Shown piece by piece: positions 34,173-42,959 of a stretch of DNA of 45,906 bases. The stretch lies in assembly GCA_902763835.1 (NCBI GenBank), contig CACWTQ010000006.1:1-45906 (forward strand). The letters are read 5' to 3'. Origin of the DNA: an uncultured Ruminococcus sp. (GTDB lineage Bacteria; Bacillota; Clostridia; Oscillospirales; Acutalibacteraceae). A model generated the notes under the pieces. The model was not told where the DNA came from, did no database searches, and saw only the letters and a list, made by a program, of their open reading frames with translations. Made by a program: the position numbers and the translations under genes. The stretch's first letter is position 1; each line of letters begins with the position of its first letter.

Positions 34173-35252
34173 ATGAGTGAATTAATTACATGCAGTCTTT
34201 GCGGCTGCGAAATCAGAGAAGAAAATTACGAGGCAGAGGACGAATATCTCTGTGAAAGCTGTTATGACGATGAAACTTTCCGCTGCGAATGCTGCGGTCA
34301 GAGGTTCTTTCTTTCACATCAATTTGGTGATGATAATGTTGACCTGTGTGAGCATTGTTACAACGAGCATTATTACAGCTGTACAAGATGTGAAAGATTG
34401 GTTTATTCGGAAGATGTGTATTGGGAGGGTGAAGATCCATACTGCCATGATTGTTATGAGGAAGATTACGATGATACGTATATTCATTCCTATTGTTATA
34501 AGCCTGAGCCACGTTTCTGCAAATGCCGCAATGAGAAAAAAATTCGATACTACGGTGTTGAATTGGAAATTGACAAGGGCGGCTGTGAGGAAGAGTATGC
34601 CGAGGAGCTTTACTACATTGCAAATGAATGTGATGATGTTCTTTACATAAAGTCCGATGGTTCTCTTGATAGTGGTATGGAGCTTGTGTCGCACCCTTGC
34701 AGCTTGAAGTATCACCGTCAGAAGTTTCCGTGGGAAGAGATTATGCATAAAGCTATTAGACTTGGTTATCGTTCTCACAATACGTCAACCTGCGGATTGC
34801 ATGTGCATATAGGCAGAAAACAGCTCGGCGAGTACATAGAGGAGCAGGAAGACGTTATCAGCAGAATATTGTTCTTCTTTGAAAGTCATAGTGAGTATTC
34901 GATAGACCGTTGGGCGGCTCGTCAGGGTTACAGTGACAGACCGAAGGATATTCTTGAAAAGGCAAAGACGAGTAGCAAGGGCAGATATTCCTGTGTGAAT
35001 GTAACAAACTATTCAACAGTAGAGATTCGTATGTTCAGAGGTACTCTCAAATACAATACGTTTATCGCCACATTGGAGCTTGTAGATTCTATTTGTGAAA
35101 ACGCTGTCAAGCTTACTGATGAAGAAATGCACAAGCAGTCATGGAACGATTTTGTTATGTCGCTTGACCCGGATTACGAGGAGCTTGTGCAGTATCTCAA
35201 AGAAAGAAGATTGTATGTCAACGAACCGATTATTATTGAGGAGGAAGTTTAA
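34173..35252 (+). CDS. Amidoligase-like enzyme with N-terminal zinc ribbons
   Basis: A 359-residue protein. Residues 1-105 contain at least four CxxC pairs (CSLCGC, CESC, CECCG, CEHC, CTRC, CHDC), predicted zinc ribbons or LIM-like knuckles. The remainder matches the Amidoligase_2 family (PF12224, GCS/glutamine synthetase-like fold): 'YYGVELEIDKGG' with the metal-binding E-x-E, 'SDGSLDSGMELVSHP', 'STCGLHVHIGR' and 'VEIRMFRGT'. Such enzymes form amide bonds between peptides or proteins and amines. The next gene is a class II glutamine amidotransferase, the pairing described for these amidoligases in comparative genomics (Iyer and Aravind). AAAGGAG nine bases upstream sets ATG 34173. An upstream in-frame start at 34149 lies before the ribosome site. 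The pair is often on mobile elements, and the substrate is unknown. Confidence 0.85.
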   Translation: MSELITCSLCGCEIREENYEAEDEYLCESCYDDETFRCECCGQRFFLSHQFGDDNVDLCEHCYNEHYYSCTRCERLVYSEDVYWEGEDPYCHDCYEEDYDDTYIHSYCYKPEPRFCKCRNEKKIRYYGVELEIDKGGCEEEYAEELYYIANECDDVLYIKSDGSLDSGMELVSHPCSLKYHRQKFPWEEIMHKAIRLGYRSHNTSTCGLHVHIGRKQLGEYIEEQEDVISRILFFFESHSEYSIDRWAARQGYSDRPKDILEKAKTSSKGRYSCVNVTNYSTVEIRMFRGTLKYNTFIATLELVDSICENAVKLTDEEMHKQSWNDFVMSLDPDYEELVQYLKERRLYVNEPIIIEEEV

Positions 35253-35253
35253 A

Positions 35254-35703
35254 ATGTGTTCGATTTTTGGATTTGTGAATTATGGTAATAAGGTAAACGG
35301 TCGTCAGCTGAAAGAGCTCGTGAGGGCTCTTTCTATTGAAGCTGAGGCAAGAGGTAAGGACGCATCGGGTATTGCGTATGTGAAGAACGGTGAGCTTGTG
35401 ATTTATAAGAAAGCAGAACCGGCACACAAGATGAAGTTCTATTTTCCGTGGGATACGAAGATTCTTACAGGTCACACACGTATGACAACGCAGGGCAGTC
35501 CGAAGCACAACTTTAACAATCACCCGTTCTTAGGCAAAACTAAGGACGGGTATTTTGCTCTTTGTCACAATGGTGTGATTTGCAACGATCATCTTCTTGA
35601 AGAGTATGAGCAGCTACCGAAATCGTTTATTGAAACCGACAGCTATGTTGCGGTGAAACTTCTTGAGAAATACGGCAGTCTTAACTTTCAAAGTATGAGA
35701 TAA
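35254..35703 (+). CDS. Class II glutamine amidotransferase, N-terminal half (split gene)
   Basis: A 149-residue frame starting ATG TGT so that Cys2 is the N-terminal nucleophile after Met removal (MCSIFGFVNYG), preceded by GAGGAGG and only one base after the amidoligase stop. 'RGKDASGIAYV', 'GHTRMTTQGSPKHNFNNHPF' and 'LCHNGVICND' are the class II Gln amidotransferase motifs. 'FIETDSYVAVKLLEKYGSLNF' follows as expected, then the frame ends at TAA after SMR. About 50-60 residues that normally come next are missing, and the C-terminal part resumes in another frame at about 35705. It should supply ammonia from glutamine to the amidoligase. The catalytic N-terminal half is intact but the protein is probably unstable or inactive. 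Confidence 0.8.
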   Translation: MCSIFGFVNYGNKVNGRQLKELVRALSIEAEARGKDASGIAYVKNGELVIYKKAEPAHKMKFYFPWDTKILTGHTRMTTQGSPKHNFNNHPFLGKTKDGYFALCHNGVICNDHLLEEYEQLPKSFIETDSYVAVKLLEKYGSLNFQSMR

Positions 35704-36050
35704 TGTTGAAAGCGTTGAAGAGATGTTTCCTCAGAAACCAGCCGTTTGAAGTTGTTAATGTCAGTGATGGAGAGATTATCCGTATTGACGAAAGGGGCAA
35801 GCTCGAAAGAGGCTGCTTTATTCCGGAATCTCGCTGTAACGAATTTGAAATGCTCGCCGATTACGGTTGTTATGGCAGACAGGGGGAATTGTTTGATGTT
35901 TGCAATTCATTTGGTATGTCACAGGACGATTTAATTTTGTTGTATGAAATGGGTTATGACGACGAGGAAATTGAGGGTATGCTGTATGACAGCGACCTTA
36001 TGCGACAGTGTGTTGAGGAAGCTAGGATTTGTATGAGTGAGTATTTTTGA
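35703..36050 (+). pseudogene. C-terminal half of the split glutamine amidotransferase
   Basis: A 115-codon frame without a ribosome site. 'MLKALKRC' and 'FEVVNVSDGEIIRIDERGKLERGCF' resemble the segment 'E.l.KAL......e.v.l.dGdI..Id..G.i....F' found near the C terminus of these element-borne class II amidotransferases. The acidic tail ('SFGMSQDDLILLYEMGYDDEEIEGMLY') is also typical of the family. It is shifted by two bases relative to the N-terminal half, so an internal deletion with a frame change has split the gene. Separate expression from the ATG at 35703 is unlikely. Confidence 0.6.
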
Positions 36051-36058
36051 GGTGTGAT

Positions 36059-36373
36059 ATGGGCTATAAGTTTAACGGTAAGAGGTACATTACACGAGGT
36101 ATTAATGATACATTGCCGGTTGATATTCAGCTTATTCTGTTTCAGAGTATTGAGCTGATGAGAAGTAAAGTTGAAGAGCTTGACTGGTTACAAGTAATGA
36201 TGTTGGACACAATTAAGAAAGACGGTGTTAAGGTTTTACATATCACCCACGAACAGGAGCAGCCAGAGGGTAAGGTGGAGTATTATATTCCGATAGAATC
36301 TACTATTAATTGCAAAGTTTTTGTGATTGATGATGTGGAATATGTAACTATGTTGTTGGCAGAAGAATATTGA
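36059..36373 (+). CDS. DUF960 family protein
   Basis: A 104-residue protein. 'RYITRGINDTLPVDIQLILFQSIELM' at the start, 'LDWLQVMML', 'HITHEQEQPE' and 'VFVIDDVEYVTMLLAEEY' at the end reproduce the DUF960 pattern along its whole length. The family is small, cytoplasmic and frequent on Firmicute plasmids and integrative elements, with unknown function. GAGGTG four to five bases before the ATG at 36059 sets the start. It follows the amidotransferase remnant by eight bases, so the amidoligase, amidotransferase and DUF960 genes form one transcript closed by the hairpin at 36393. Confidence 0.85.
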   Translation: MGYKFNGKRYITRGINDTLPVDIQLILFQSIELMRSKVEELDWLQVMMLDTIKKDGVKVLHITHEQEQPEGKVEYYIPIESTINCKVFVIDDVEYVTMLLAEEY

Positions 36374-36392
36374 AGTATATTATAAAAATAAA

Positions 36393-36427
36393 ACAGTCAG
36401 TGTGAGGAATTATCTTGCACTGGCTGT
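36393..36427 (+). terminator. Terminator after the DUF960 gene
   Basis: ACAG-T-CAGTG pairs with CACTG-G-CTGT around a 14-base loop. Between here and 36740 the DNA is extremely AT-rich. A 47-codon open stretch (36536-36679, DVDFIILDVLEKTKYM...) without a start looks like the 3' end of a lost gene. Confidence 0.65.
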
Positions 36428-36742
36428 TATAATGCAATCTATTTGTATTTGTAGTTAATTGAAAAATATTAGTATAAAAACAAATTCTACAAAATTTCTA
36501 TTTAGTTTATATATTCAATATTTGTGTAAAAACCTGACGTTGATTTTATTATTCTGGATGTATTAGAAAAAACTAAGTATATGATAAATTCTAATTATTT
36601 TGAAACTAGAAATAAAAATGGAATTTTAAATTTACAATCAACTAGGATAAATTTAACAGTTTATATTATTATATGTTAAATGAATTTTTAAATATTTATT
36701 TATTCTTAATAAATAAATTTCATAGTAACATTTTTAACTATC

Positions 36743-36807
36743 CGAAAATAATTTTTTGAATTATTTTCGTGCATTATCTTAATATTTGGTTTATTATGTG
36801 ATATAAT
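36743..36807 (+). promoter_or_regulatory. Promoter region of the sulfur-handling operon with 11-bp palindrome
   Basis: CGAAAATAATT (36743-36753) and AATTATTTTCG (36759-36769) form a perfect dyad about 35 bases upstream of a -10 box TATAAT (36802-36807). No good -35 box is present at 17 bases, which suggests activator control. The leader is about 25 bases and the first gene follows AAAGGA. Confidence 0.5.
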
Positions 36808-36838
36808 TTATAAAAAGATAAAAAGAAAGGACAATATT

Positions 36839-37723
36839 ATGCAAATTAACAAACATGGCTCGTTTTATATGAGAAACGGTTGGTCTTATAAAATAATAGA
36901 TGCCATTCAAAATGATGAAATGATTTTTTCACCTAATAATGAACTAAAAGCAGTTGATGATATCGGTGTCGGTAGAGTAATGATTAAGGCAATGCGTTAT
37001 TGGAGTGTGGTAATGGGACTCTCTGATGAAATAAAATCTCAACGTGGGGTTATTCATAAGCTTACTGAATTAGGAGAAATTATTGCTAAGTACGATCGTT
37101 ATTGTCAAAATATTGGTACTTTGTGGTTAATGCATAGAAAATTGTCATCTAATATAGAGAGTTCTACAGCTTGGTATTGGGCATTTAATCAGTTTAACGA
37201 AAAAACTTTTAATAAAGAATTATTTGTATCAGAATTTTATACTTTTTTACAAAAAAACGGAGAAAATTATGTAAAGAAAGCTGTGGAAAAAGAATTTGAT
37301 TGTTTCAAAAATACTTATGTAAGTGAAAAAGTATTTGATATATCAAAAATAATTGATGAGGATGCATTTCCTCTTTTTGCACCATTAAAACTTATTAAAT
37401 ATGGAGAAAATGGTAATTTTTATTTTAAAAAAAGTCAAACAAAAGATATTCCTCTATTAATACTTCTGTATTGCATAATATCAGATAATGCTGAACATTT
37501 GAAATCGAATACTCAGATTGGATTAGAACAAATACTTGAAGGAGAAAATCAAGTCGGAAAATATATGTGTTTGAGTTATGCCACATTACTGGAGTTGTTA
37601 CAACAATTAGAGAATGCCAAAAAAATATCTCTTGTCAATAACTTTGGTAATAGATATATACAATTAAACTTGCTTGATACTAATCTTATACTTACAAACT
37701 ATTATGAAGGAGTTAAAAGTTAA
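36839..37723 (+). CDS. DUF4007 family protein, first gene of the sulfur-handling operon
   Basis: A 294-residue cytoplasmic protein. The DUF4007 pattern is seen from the start: 'HGSFYMRNGWSYKIIDAI' (6-23), 'DIGVGRVMIKAMRYWSVVMGL' (41-61), 'LTELGEIIAKYD' and 'IGTLWLMHRKL' (92-102), 'TAWYWAFNQF' (110-119). The family is known to me mainly as a neighbour of PAPS-reductase-like and cysteine desulfurase genes in defence islands. A biochemical role is not established. The repeated winged-helix-like layout suggests DNA binding. The gene is preceded by AAAGGA and ends two bases before the ATPase gene. It is therefore probably the specificity or adaptor subunit of the complex, which is my inference. 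Confidence 0.8.
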   Translation: MQINKHGSFYMRNGWSYKIIDAIQNDEMIFSPNNELKAVDDIGVGRVMIKAMRYWSVVMGLSDEIKSQRGVIHKLTELGEIIAKYDRYCQNIGTLWLMHRKLSSNIESSTAWYWAFNQFNEKTFNKELFVSEFYTFLQKNGENYVKKAVEKEFDCFKNTYVSEKVFDISKIIDEDAFPLFAPLKLIKYGENGNFYFKKSQTKDIPLLILLYCIISDNAEHLKSNTQIGLEQILEGENQVGKYMCLSYATLLELLQQLENAKKISLVNNFGNRYIQLNLLDTNLILTNYYEGVKS

Positions 37724-37725
37724 AA

Positions 37726-40700
37726 ATGCCATTATATAGCGAATTGGTGAAAATCGAGGATGAATACAATTATTCAGCTAATATTCAATTTGATATAGAA
37801 AACGATAAAAAAATGCTTCGTTTTATTCCGAATGAAACTACCATTGATTTGATGCGTGAATATTTTATTGATATAATACGCCCAAAGTCTTTGCATCATG
37901 CCAGAATACTATATGGTTCATATGGCACAGGAAAATCGCACTTTCTTACAGTTCTCAGTTTGCTTTTAAGCAAGACTTATACAAAAGGAATAGCATATAA
38001 CAGTTTTATGTCTCGGATTTCTGAGTATGATGAAAATCTAGCACATGATATACACGCTTATGTTAATGATAACTCGCAAAAACCACTATTAATTGTTCCT
38101 ATTGTATTTGATTTTGATGATTTTGAAAGATGTATTTATTTTTCGTTAAAGAAAAAACTCGATTTAATTGGGAAAAAAATCAGTTTTAAGACATTTTTTG
38201 ATCAGGCAGCTGCATTGATTGATAATTGGAAAAATAATGATGAATCGAAACAAAGATTGCTTGAGGCGTGTGAACGTACAAATATTACACTTGAAAGTCT
38301 TGAAGAAATGCTAAACGCTCTTGATAGGAGAGCCGAAAATAAATTTCAGAAAATATTTTCAGAGATGACTTATGGTGTAAAGTACATTTATGAGGTATCT
38401 AATATTGAGGAAAATATTAATCAGGCAAATGAAGTAATTGCAGATGAATATGATGGAATTGTATTTATTTTTGATGAATTTGGAAGATACATTGAAGATA
38501 ACATAAAGAGTATAAGAGTAAAATCAGTCCAAAATATAGCTGAATTTTGTGATCATGGTAAAGGAAATAATCATATCATTTTAGTTTCACATAAAGAAAT
38601 AAGTCAATATACCAAACGTTTTGGAAAATCTGTTGCTAATGAATGGAAGAAAGTAGAGGGACGTTATAAAGCTACACCTATAAACAATAGTCAAGATCAA
38701 TGTTTATCGCTAATAAAAAATATAATTGTTAAAAACGAAGATGTGTGGACAGCGTATCAATCAAAATATAAAGAGAAACTAAATGCATTATTTGCTGAAG
38801 CAGCCGATTTCAAGGGTTTTCTTCTTGATTCCAATAAAGGAGAAAGACAACTCGAGAATGGTTTTCCATTACATCCGATTTCTTTGTTTGTACTTGATAA
38901 GCTGTCTAAACGAGTAGCTCAAAATGAAAGAACATTTTTTACATACTTGGCTAGTAAGGAAGATAATAGTTTATACAGATTTTTACAGAGAAACAATCTT
39001 CAGGAGTTTCATTTTGTAGGAGTTGATGAAATTTATGATTATTTTGAACCAAGTATCAAGTCTACGCAGAGTGAGTCAAGTTACGAATGGTTTAAAGAAT
39101 TACAAATAGCTTTATCAAAAAACAATTCATCGACATATGATGACACACCTGAAACGAAAATTCTTAAAGTAATTGCCACAATAGGAATTATAAATGATAC
39201 AAGTGCAATTGTATCGAATAAAACTACTATTTTGAGTGTTATTGATTGTCCTAATGATATTTTATCAAATGCATTAGAAAGTCTTTGTGAACGTAAAATA
39301 ATTAAATATTCAGGAGCATACGATAGATATAATTTTTTTGAGGCAAGTATATTTGATGTAGAGTCTATTATAGATGAAGAAAGCCAAACTGTCAGCATGG
39401 ATTCTGTCATTAATAAATTGAACGAGGAATTTGTCAATTTTGTTTTATACCCTTATGATTATAATAGAAGCTACAAAATATCACGAGTATTTATTCCTAC
39501 TTATGCTTCATTGCAGGATTTGAAAAAAAAATCATTTGCAAATAAGTTTGGAAAATATTACGATGGCATTCTTGTGATGCTTTTGTTAGATTCAACTGAA
39601 GAATTGGATTATATAGCGGAGGTTTCTGCTGATTTACATAGATCGATTATTTTTGCTAAAGATGATTGTGCTGATTTTATCAAATTGGTTAAAAATTATA
39701 TAGCTGTAAAATACCTGGAAAGTAAAAAAACAGAATATACAGCTAAAGATCCGGCTTTTGATAAAGAATTGGATTATTTCAAGGAGGAATTTTATCTTTC
39801 TATTTTGACCAAAATCCAGGATTGGAAAAACAAATTTGATGATACAGTTACACTTGTTTATGATGGTAAAGTCATTGATAATGTGGATACATTTATGGAT
39901 TTATCTAAAATTGCCAGCAATATAATGTATTCATCATATCCGAACACGTTGATTGTAAATAATGAGCTTATAAATAAGAATGTTATTTCCGGAAGTATTT
40001 TGACAGCTAAAAAAAATGTTATATCAAATATTATTCGTGGTGCTAAGCCGGAAGAATATTACGAAGTTCAATATTTATCTCCCGATTACATAGCAGTGAG
40101 ATCTGTTTTGGTTAAGAACGGGTTTATAAATGTTGATGAGAATATTACTGAAAATTCCCTTGAAAATGGAGTTTTAACGCAGATAAAAGTTAAAAAAGAA
40201 ATAGAAAGGCTGGTTAACAAAGGGAAGACAGAGATTGTAAATTTTGAAGAATTATATACTGTTTTGAAAAAACCGCCTTATGGTTTAAGGAATGGATATC
40301 TATCTCTTCTCTTTGCTCATATTCTTATTCCTTATAAAAAATCACTTATTATTAATAGTCATGGTGTAGAAAAAGAAATTACAGTTGAACTTTTTGAAGA
40401 AATTGTACGAAGACCCAAAGACTATTCGTTCACAATTGCGGATTGGAGCAGAGAACAGATAGATTATTTGGATTCTCTTGAAAAAATATTTAGTGATTAT
40501 ATAAATCAAATTTCATTGAGTAAAAATAGACTTAAAGCCATTTATGATGCAATGATGTCACATTATAAGAATATGTCTAAGTTTTCACGTACAACTCAGT
40601 TGTATGTTTCTAATGAAACTAAGTTATACAGACGGATTCTGGAAAAATCAACTGCGAATTATTCTATTTTTATATTTAAAACAATAAAGAGTTTAGGAAA

Positions 40701-41298
40701 AAACTTTGATGACGTAGTATTAACAGTTTCAAAAGTAAAAATGGAGTTAGAATATGCCTCCGCAAAATTAGTTCAAGAACTATCTGAATCTGTATGTCAA
40801 CTTTTCGGTGCTTTTAACTCAGTATCGTTATACAATCTTTTTATAGATAATTATACTAAAAGTTGGAAGATGAAAAAATCAAAGTCATTTGATTATTATA
40901 CTAATGCTTTTTTAGACTTTGTAAGCAAGCTTGATACAGAAAGTAACGATTATAGTATTATTGTAAAACTTTCAAAAACACTTACCGGATTTGAACTTTT
41001 GTACTGGAATGATAATCATAAAGATGAGTTTATGAAACGATTGTCAGATATAAAAGATAAATTGGATTCATATCAAGCAAGTGGACAACTGGATGAAAAA
41101 GAAGCAAAAATGACCTTAATAACATCGATGGGTGAAGAAAAATCTCTTGTGTTTGATCGTAATGAAATGAGTGACATTAGCAAAATGTTAAAAAACAAAA
41201 TAAAGTCCACATTTAACAATTACGGACTTTCAGTTTCTTATGATGAAAAGGTTCAAGTTTTACTTTCTTTGCTTGAAGATTTTATGGAAGGAAAATGA
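37726..41298 (+). CDS. 1190-residue P-loop ATPase of BrxC/PglY type
   Basis: A giant cytoplasmic ATPase. Walker A GSYGTGKS lies at 64-71, Walker B VFIFDE at 246-251, followed by 'FGRYIEDNIKSIRVKSVQNIAEFCDHG' and 'HIILVSHKE' (sensor-like). This early P-loop, the acidic Walker B and the ~1200-residue length are those of the BrxC/PglY ATPases of BREX systems. The remaining ~900 residues are helical with winged-helix-like parts (about 460-530) and no recognised nuclease. It differs from DndD and SspC, which are SMC-like or shorter. It starts two bases after the DUF4007 stop (AAGGAG upstream) and its end abuts the PAPS-reductase gene. I infer an ATP-driven motor or assembly platform for modification or restriction. 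Exact family membership needs profile comparison. Confidence 0.75.
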   Translation: MPLYSELVKIEDEYNYSANIQFDIENDKKMLRFIPNETTIDLMREYFIDIIRPKSLHHARILYGSYGTGKSHFLTVLSLLLSKTYTKGIAYNSFMSRISEYDENLAHDIHAYVNDNSQKPLLIVPIVFDFDDFERCIYFSLKKKLDLIGKKISFKTFFDQAAALIDNWKNNDESKQRLLEACERTNITLESLEEMLNALDRRAENKFQKIFSEMTYGVKYIYEVSNIEENINQANEVIADEYDGIVFIFDEFGRYIEDNIKSIRVKSVQNIAEFCDHGKGNNHIILVSHKEISQYTKRFGKSVANEWKKVEGRYKATPINNSQDQCLSLIKNIIVKNEDVWTAYQSKYKEKLNALFAEAADFKGFLLDSNKGERQLENGFPLHPISLFVLDKLSKRVAQNERTFFTYLASKEDNSLYRFLQRNNLQEFHFVGVDEIYDYFEPSIKSTQSESSYEWFKELQIALSKNNSSTYDDTPETKILKVIATIGIINDTSAIVSNKTTILSVIDCPNDILSNALESLCERKIIKYSGAYDRYNFFEASIFDVESIIDEESQTVSMDSVINKLNEEFVNFVLYPYDYNRSYKISRVFIPTYASLQDLKKKSFANKFGKYYDGILVMLLLDSTEELDYIAEVSADLHRSIIFAKDDCADFIKLVKNYIAVKYLESKKTEYTAKDPAFDKELDYFKEEFYLSILTKIQDWKNKFDDTVTLVYDGKVIDNVDTFMDLSKIASNIMYSSYPNTLIVNNELINKNVISGSILTAKKNVISNIIRGAKPEEYYEVQYLSPDYIAVRSVLVKNGFINVDENITENSLENGVLTQIKVKKEIERLVNKGKTEIVNFEELYTVLKKPPYGLRNGYLSLLFAHILIPYKKSLIINSHGVEKEITVELFEEIVRRPKDYSFTIADWSREQIDYLDSLEKIFSDYINQISLSKNRLKAIYDAMMSHYKNMSKFSRTTQLYVSNETKLYRRILEKSTANYSIFIFKTIKSLGKNFDDVVLTVSKVKMELEYASAKLVQELSESVCQLFGAFNSVSLYNLFIDNYTKSWKMKKSKSFDYYTNAFLDFVSKLDTESNDYSIIVKLSKTLTGFELLYWNDNHKDEFMKRLSDIKDKLDSYQASGQLDEKEAKMTLITSMGEEKSLVFDRNEMSDISKMLKNKIKSTFNNYGLSVSYDEKVQVLLSLLEDFMEGK

Positions 41299-41300
41299 TA

Positions 41301-42959
41301 ATGTCAAAATCAGTGTATTGGTGTTCGTTATGTAAAATACCAATTATTGAAAATGTGATATGCCCACACTGCTCAGGCAGATGCAAAAATATCAGTATAA
41401 ATGGAATATGTAATCCTGTTTTTCTTCAGGAAAGGAAATTGATTTCTAAGATTTTACAGGACGATGTTACAAATAAAAACATATGGTATTTAGGAAGCAG
41501 TTATTATCTTATTGATGGCAAAAGAGTTAGACTTCCATATACTTCGTTTTTTAAATCTAAAAAACATCTGGAATTTGCTGAACAATTAAGAAATAATATT
41601 GTTTTTGACGATACTATTCCTAATCTTCATGAATATCTTGAAGCTAATAGCAGATATATTAATGAACTTATATATGAAGCTGAGGAATATATAACAGATC
41701 TTACAAGAAAGCTTGCTGTAAGCGAAGATATAAAATATGTACCGACAGTTTCTTTCTCAGGAGGAAAGGACTCGACTGTTGTTAGCAGAATTGTAAGAGA
41801 TGCTCTTCAAGATGAAACTATAATTCATTTTTTTGGTGATACGACTCTTGAATTTCCGGCTACTCATACTTACGTTGAGAATTATTTTAGAATTGAAAAT
41901 CCGTTTACTCCTATGATTCCAAGTGAAACTGAAAAAGACTTTTTCAAGCTGTGCAAGATTTTCGGACCTCCCAGTAAATTTGAGCGTTGGTGTTGTACAA
42001 TTTTCAAAACATCCAATCTAAATGGCGAATATCAAAATCTTGATGGAAACAGTCTCACTTTTCTTGGAATTCGGCATAGCGAATCTAAGGAAAGGCAAAG
42101 TTATGAACGTACTCAAGATCATTCAAAGATTGGCTCACAGATAAATGCCATGCCTATAATTGAATGGTCTGATTGCGATGTATGGCTTTATATTTTATAT
42201 AAGGGTATAAAGTTTAATGATGCTTATCGTTTTGGATATAAAAGAGTCGGTTGTTGGTGTTGTCCTAACAATTCCGAATGGTCGGCTATGTTGACTGAGA
42301 TATATTACCCGGAGTATGCCCTTAAATGGAAAGAAACTTTATATGATTTTGCAGCTAAAACTCATAAAACAGATATAGAAGATTATGTAGAGAATGGTAA
42401 ATGGAAAACTCGTAAAGGTGCAAGTGGTTTGGAAACGAGAAATGTTTCTATTGCAGACACACCTTGTAACTTATCGGATAGAGCAAGAAATATAATAATA
42501 AAAAAGAAAATAAATCGTGATGTTTTGGAATTTATTAAACCGTTTGGTTCACTGTCGGTTCTTGATAAAGATGATGCATCTTATATTACAATAACAGAGC
42601 AGTCTTGTACAGGAGAAGATGGAAACGAATATTCCTCAAGAAAACTATGCGATTTAGTCATAAGTTGGGGTACAACAGTAATGAAGGTACTTCCTGCAAA
42701 AGGTACAGAAATTAATTTACTCGTTAATAGATTGAAATGTCAAATGCGAAAATATCAATACTGTATACGTTGTTCGGCGTGCGATTCTATTTGTCCTAAA
42801 GGTGCTATAAATACACTGGGAGCTAATAGGTATGATATTGATGAATCAAAGTGCGTTCAGAATTTAAATGGCTGTTCGAGATGTATTGCTAAATTTTATA
42901 ATGGTTGTATTACTTGTCAGGTACTTGCAGGAAAGAAAAAGGATGAGGATATTGAATGA
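41301..42959 (+). CDS. PAPS reductase/DndC-like ATP pyrophosphatase with zinc ribbon and 4Fe-4S domain
   Basis: A 552-residue protein with three parts. Residues 8-28 form a zinc ribbon (C8, C11, C21, C24). The central adenine-nucleotide alpha-hydrolase domain has PP-loop SFSGGKDST (151-159), 'GDTTLEFPATHTY' and 'GIRHSESKERQ', as in PAPS reductases, DndC and SspD, with Cys pairs at 231-232 and 318/320-321 suited to a cluster or sulfur transfer. The C-terminal part is a bacterial ferredoxin (C488-x2-C491-x2-C494-x3-C498-P) with a second Cys set (518, 525, 528, 536, 539). It most likely activates a substrate with ATP and accepts sulfur from the adjacent desulfurase. The ATG 41301 has GAAGG nine bases upstream. 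An ATG at 41295 overlapping the previous stop is an alternative. Type 4 BREX also has a PAPS-reductase-type subunit (BrxP). Confidence 0.85.
   Translation: MSKSVYWCSLCKIPIIENVICPHCSGRCKNISINGICNPVFLQERKLISKILQDDVTNKNIWYLGSSYYLIDGKRVRLPYTSFFKSKKHLEFAEQLRNNIVFDDTIPNLHEYLEANSRYINELIYEAEEYITDLTRKLAVSEDIKYVPTVSFSGGKDSTVVSRIVRDALQDETIIHFFGDTTLEFPATHTYVENYFRIENPFTPMIPSETEKDFFKLCKIFGPPSKFERWCCTIFKTSNLNGEYQNLDGNSLTFLGIRHSESKERQSYERTQDHSKIGSQINAMPIIEWSDCDVWLYILYKGIKFNDAYRFGYKRVGCWCCPNNSEWSAMLTEIYYPEYALKWKETLYDFAAKTHKTDIEDYVENGKWKTRKGASGLETRNVSIADTPCNLSDRARNIIIKKKINRDVLEFIKPFGSLSVLDKDDASYITITEQSCTGEDGNEYSSRKLCDLVISWGTTVMKVLPAKGTEINLLVNRLKCQMRKYQYCIRCSACDSICPKGAINTLGANRYDIDESKCVQNLNGCSRCIAKFYNGCITCQVLAGKKKDEDIE

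Noticed and set aside
34213..34778. Several 130-150-codon frames overlapping the amidoligase gene
   Set aside because: They are by-products of the Cys-rich coding sequence in the true frame, without ribosome sites.
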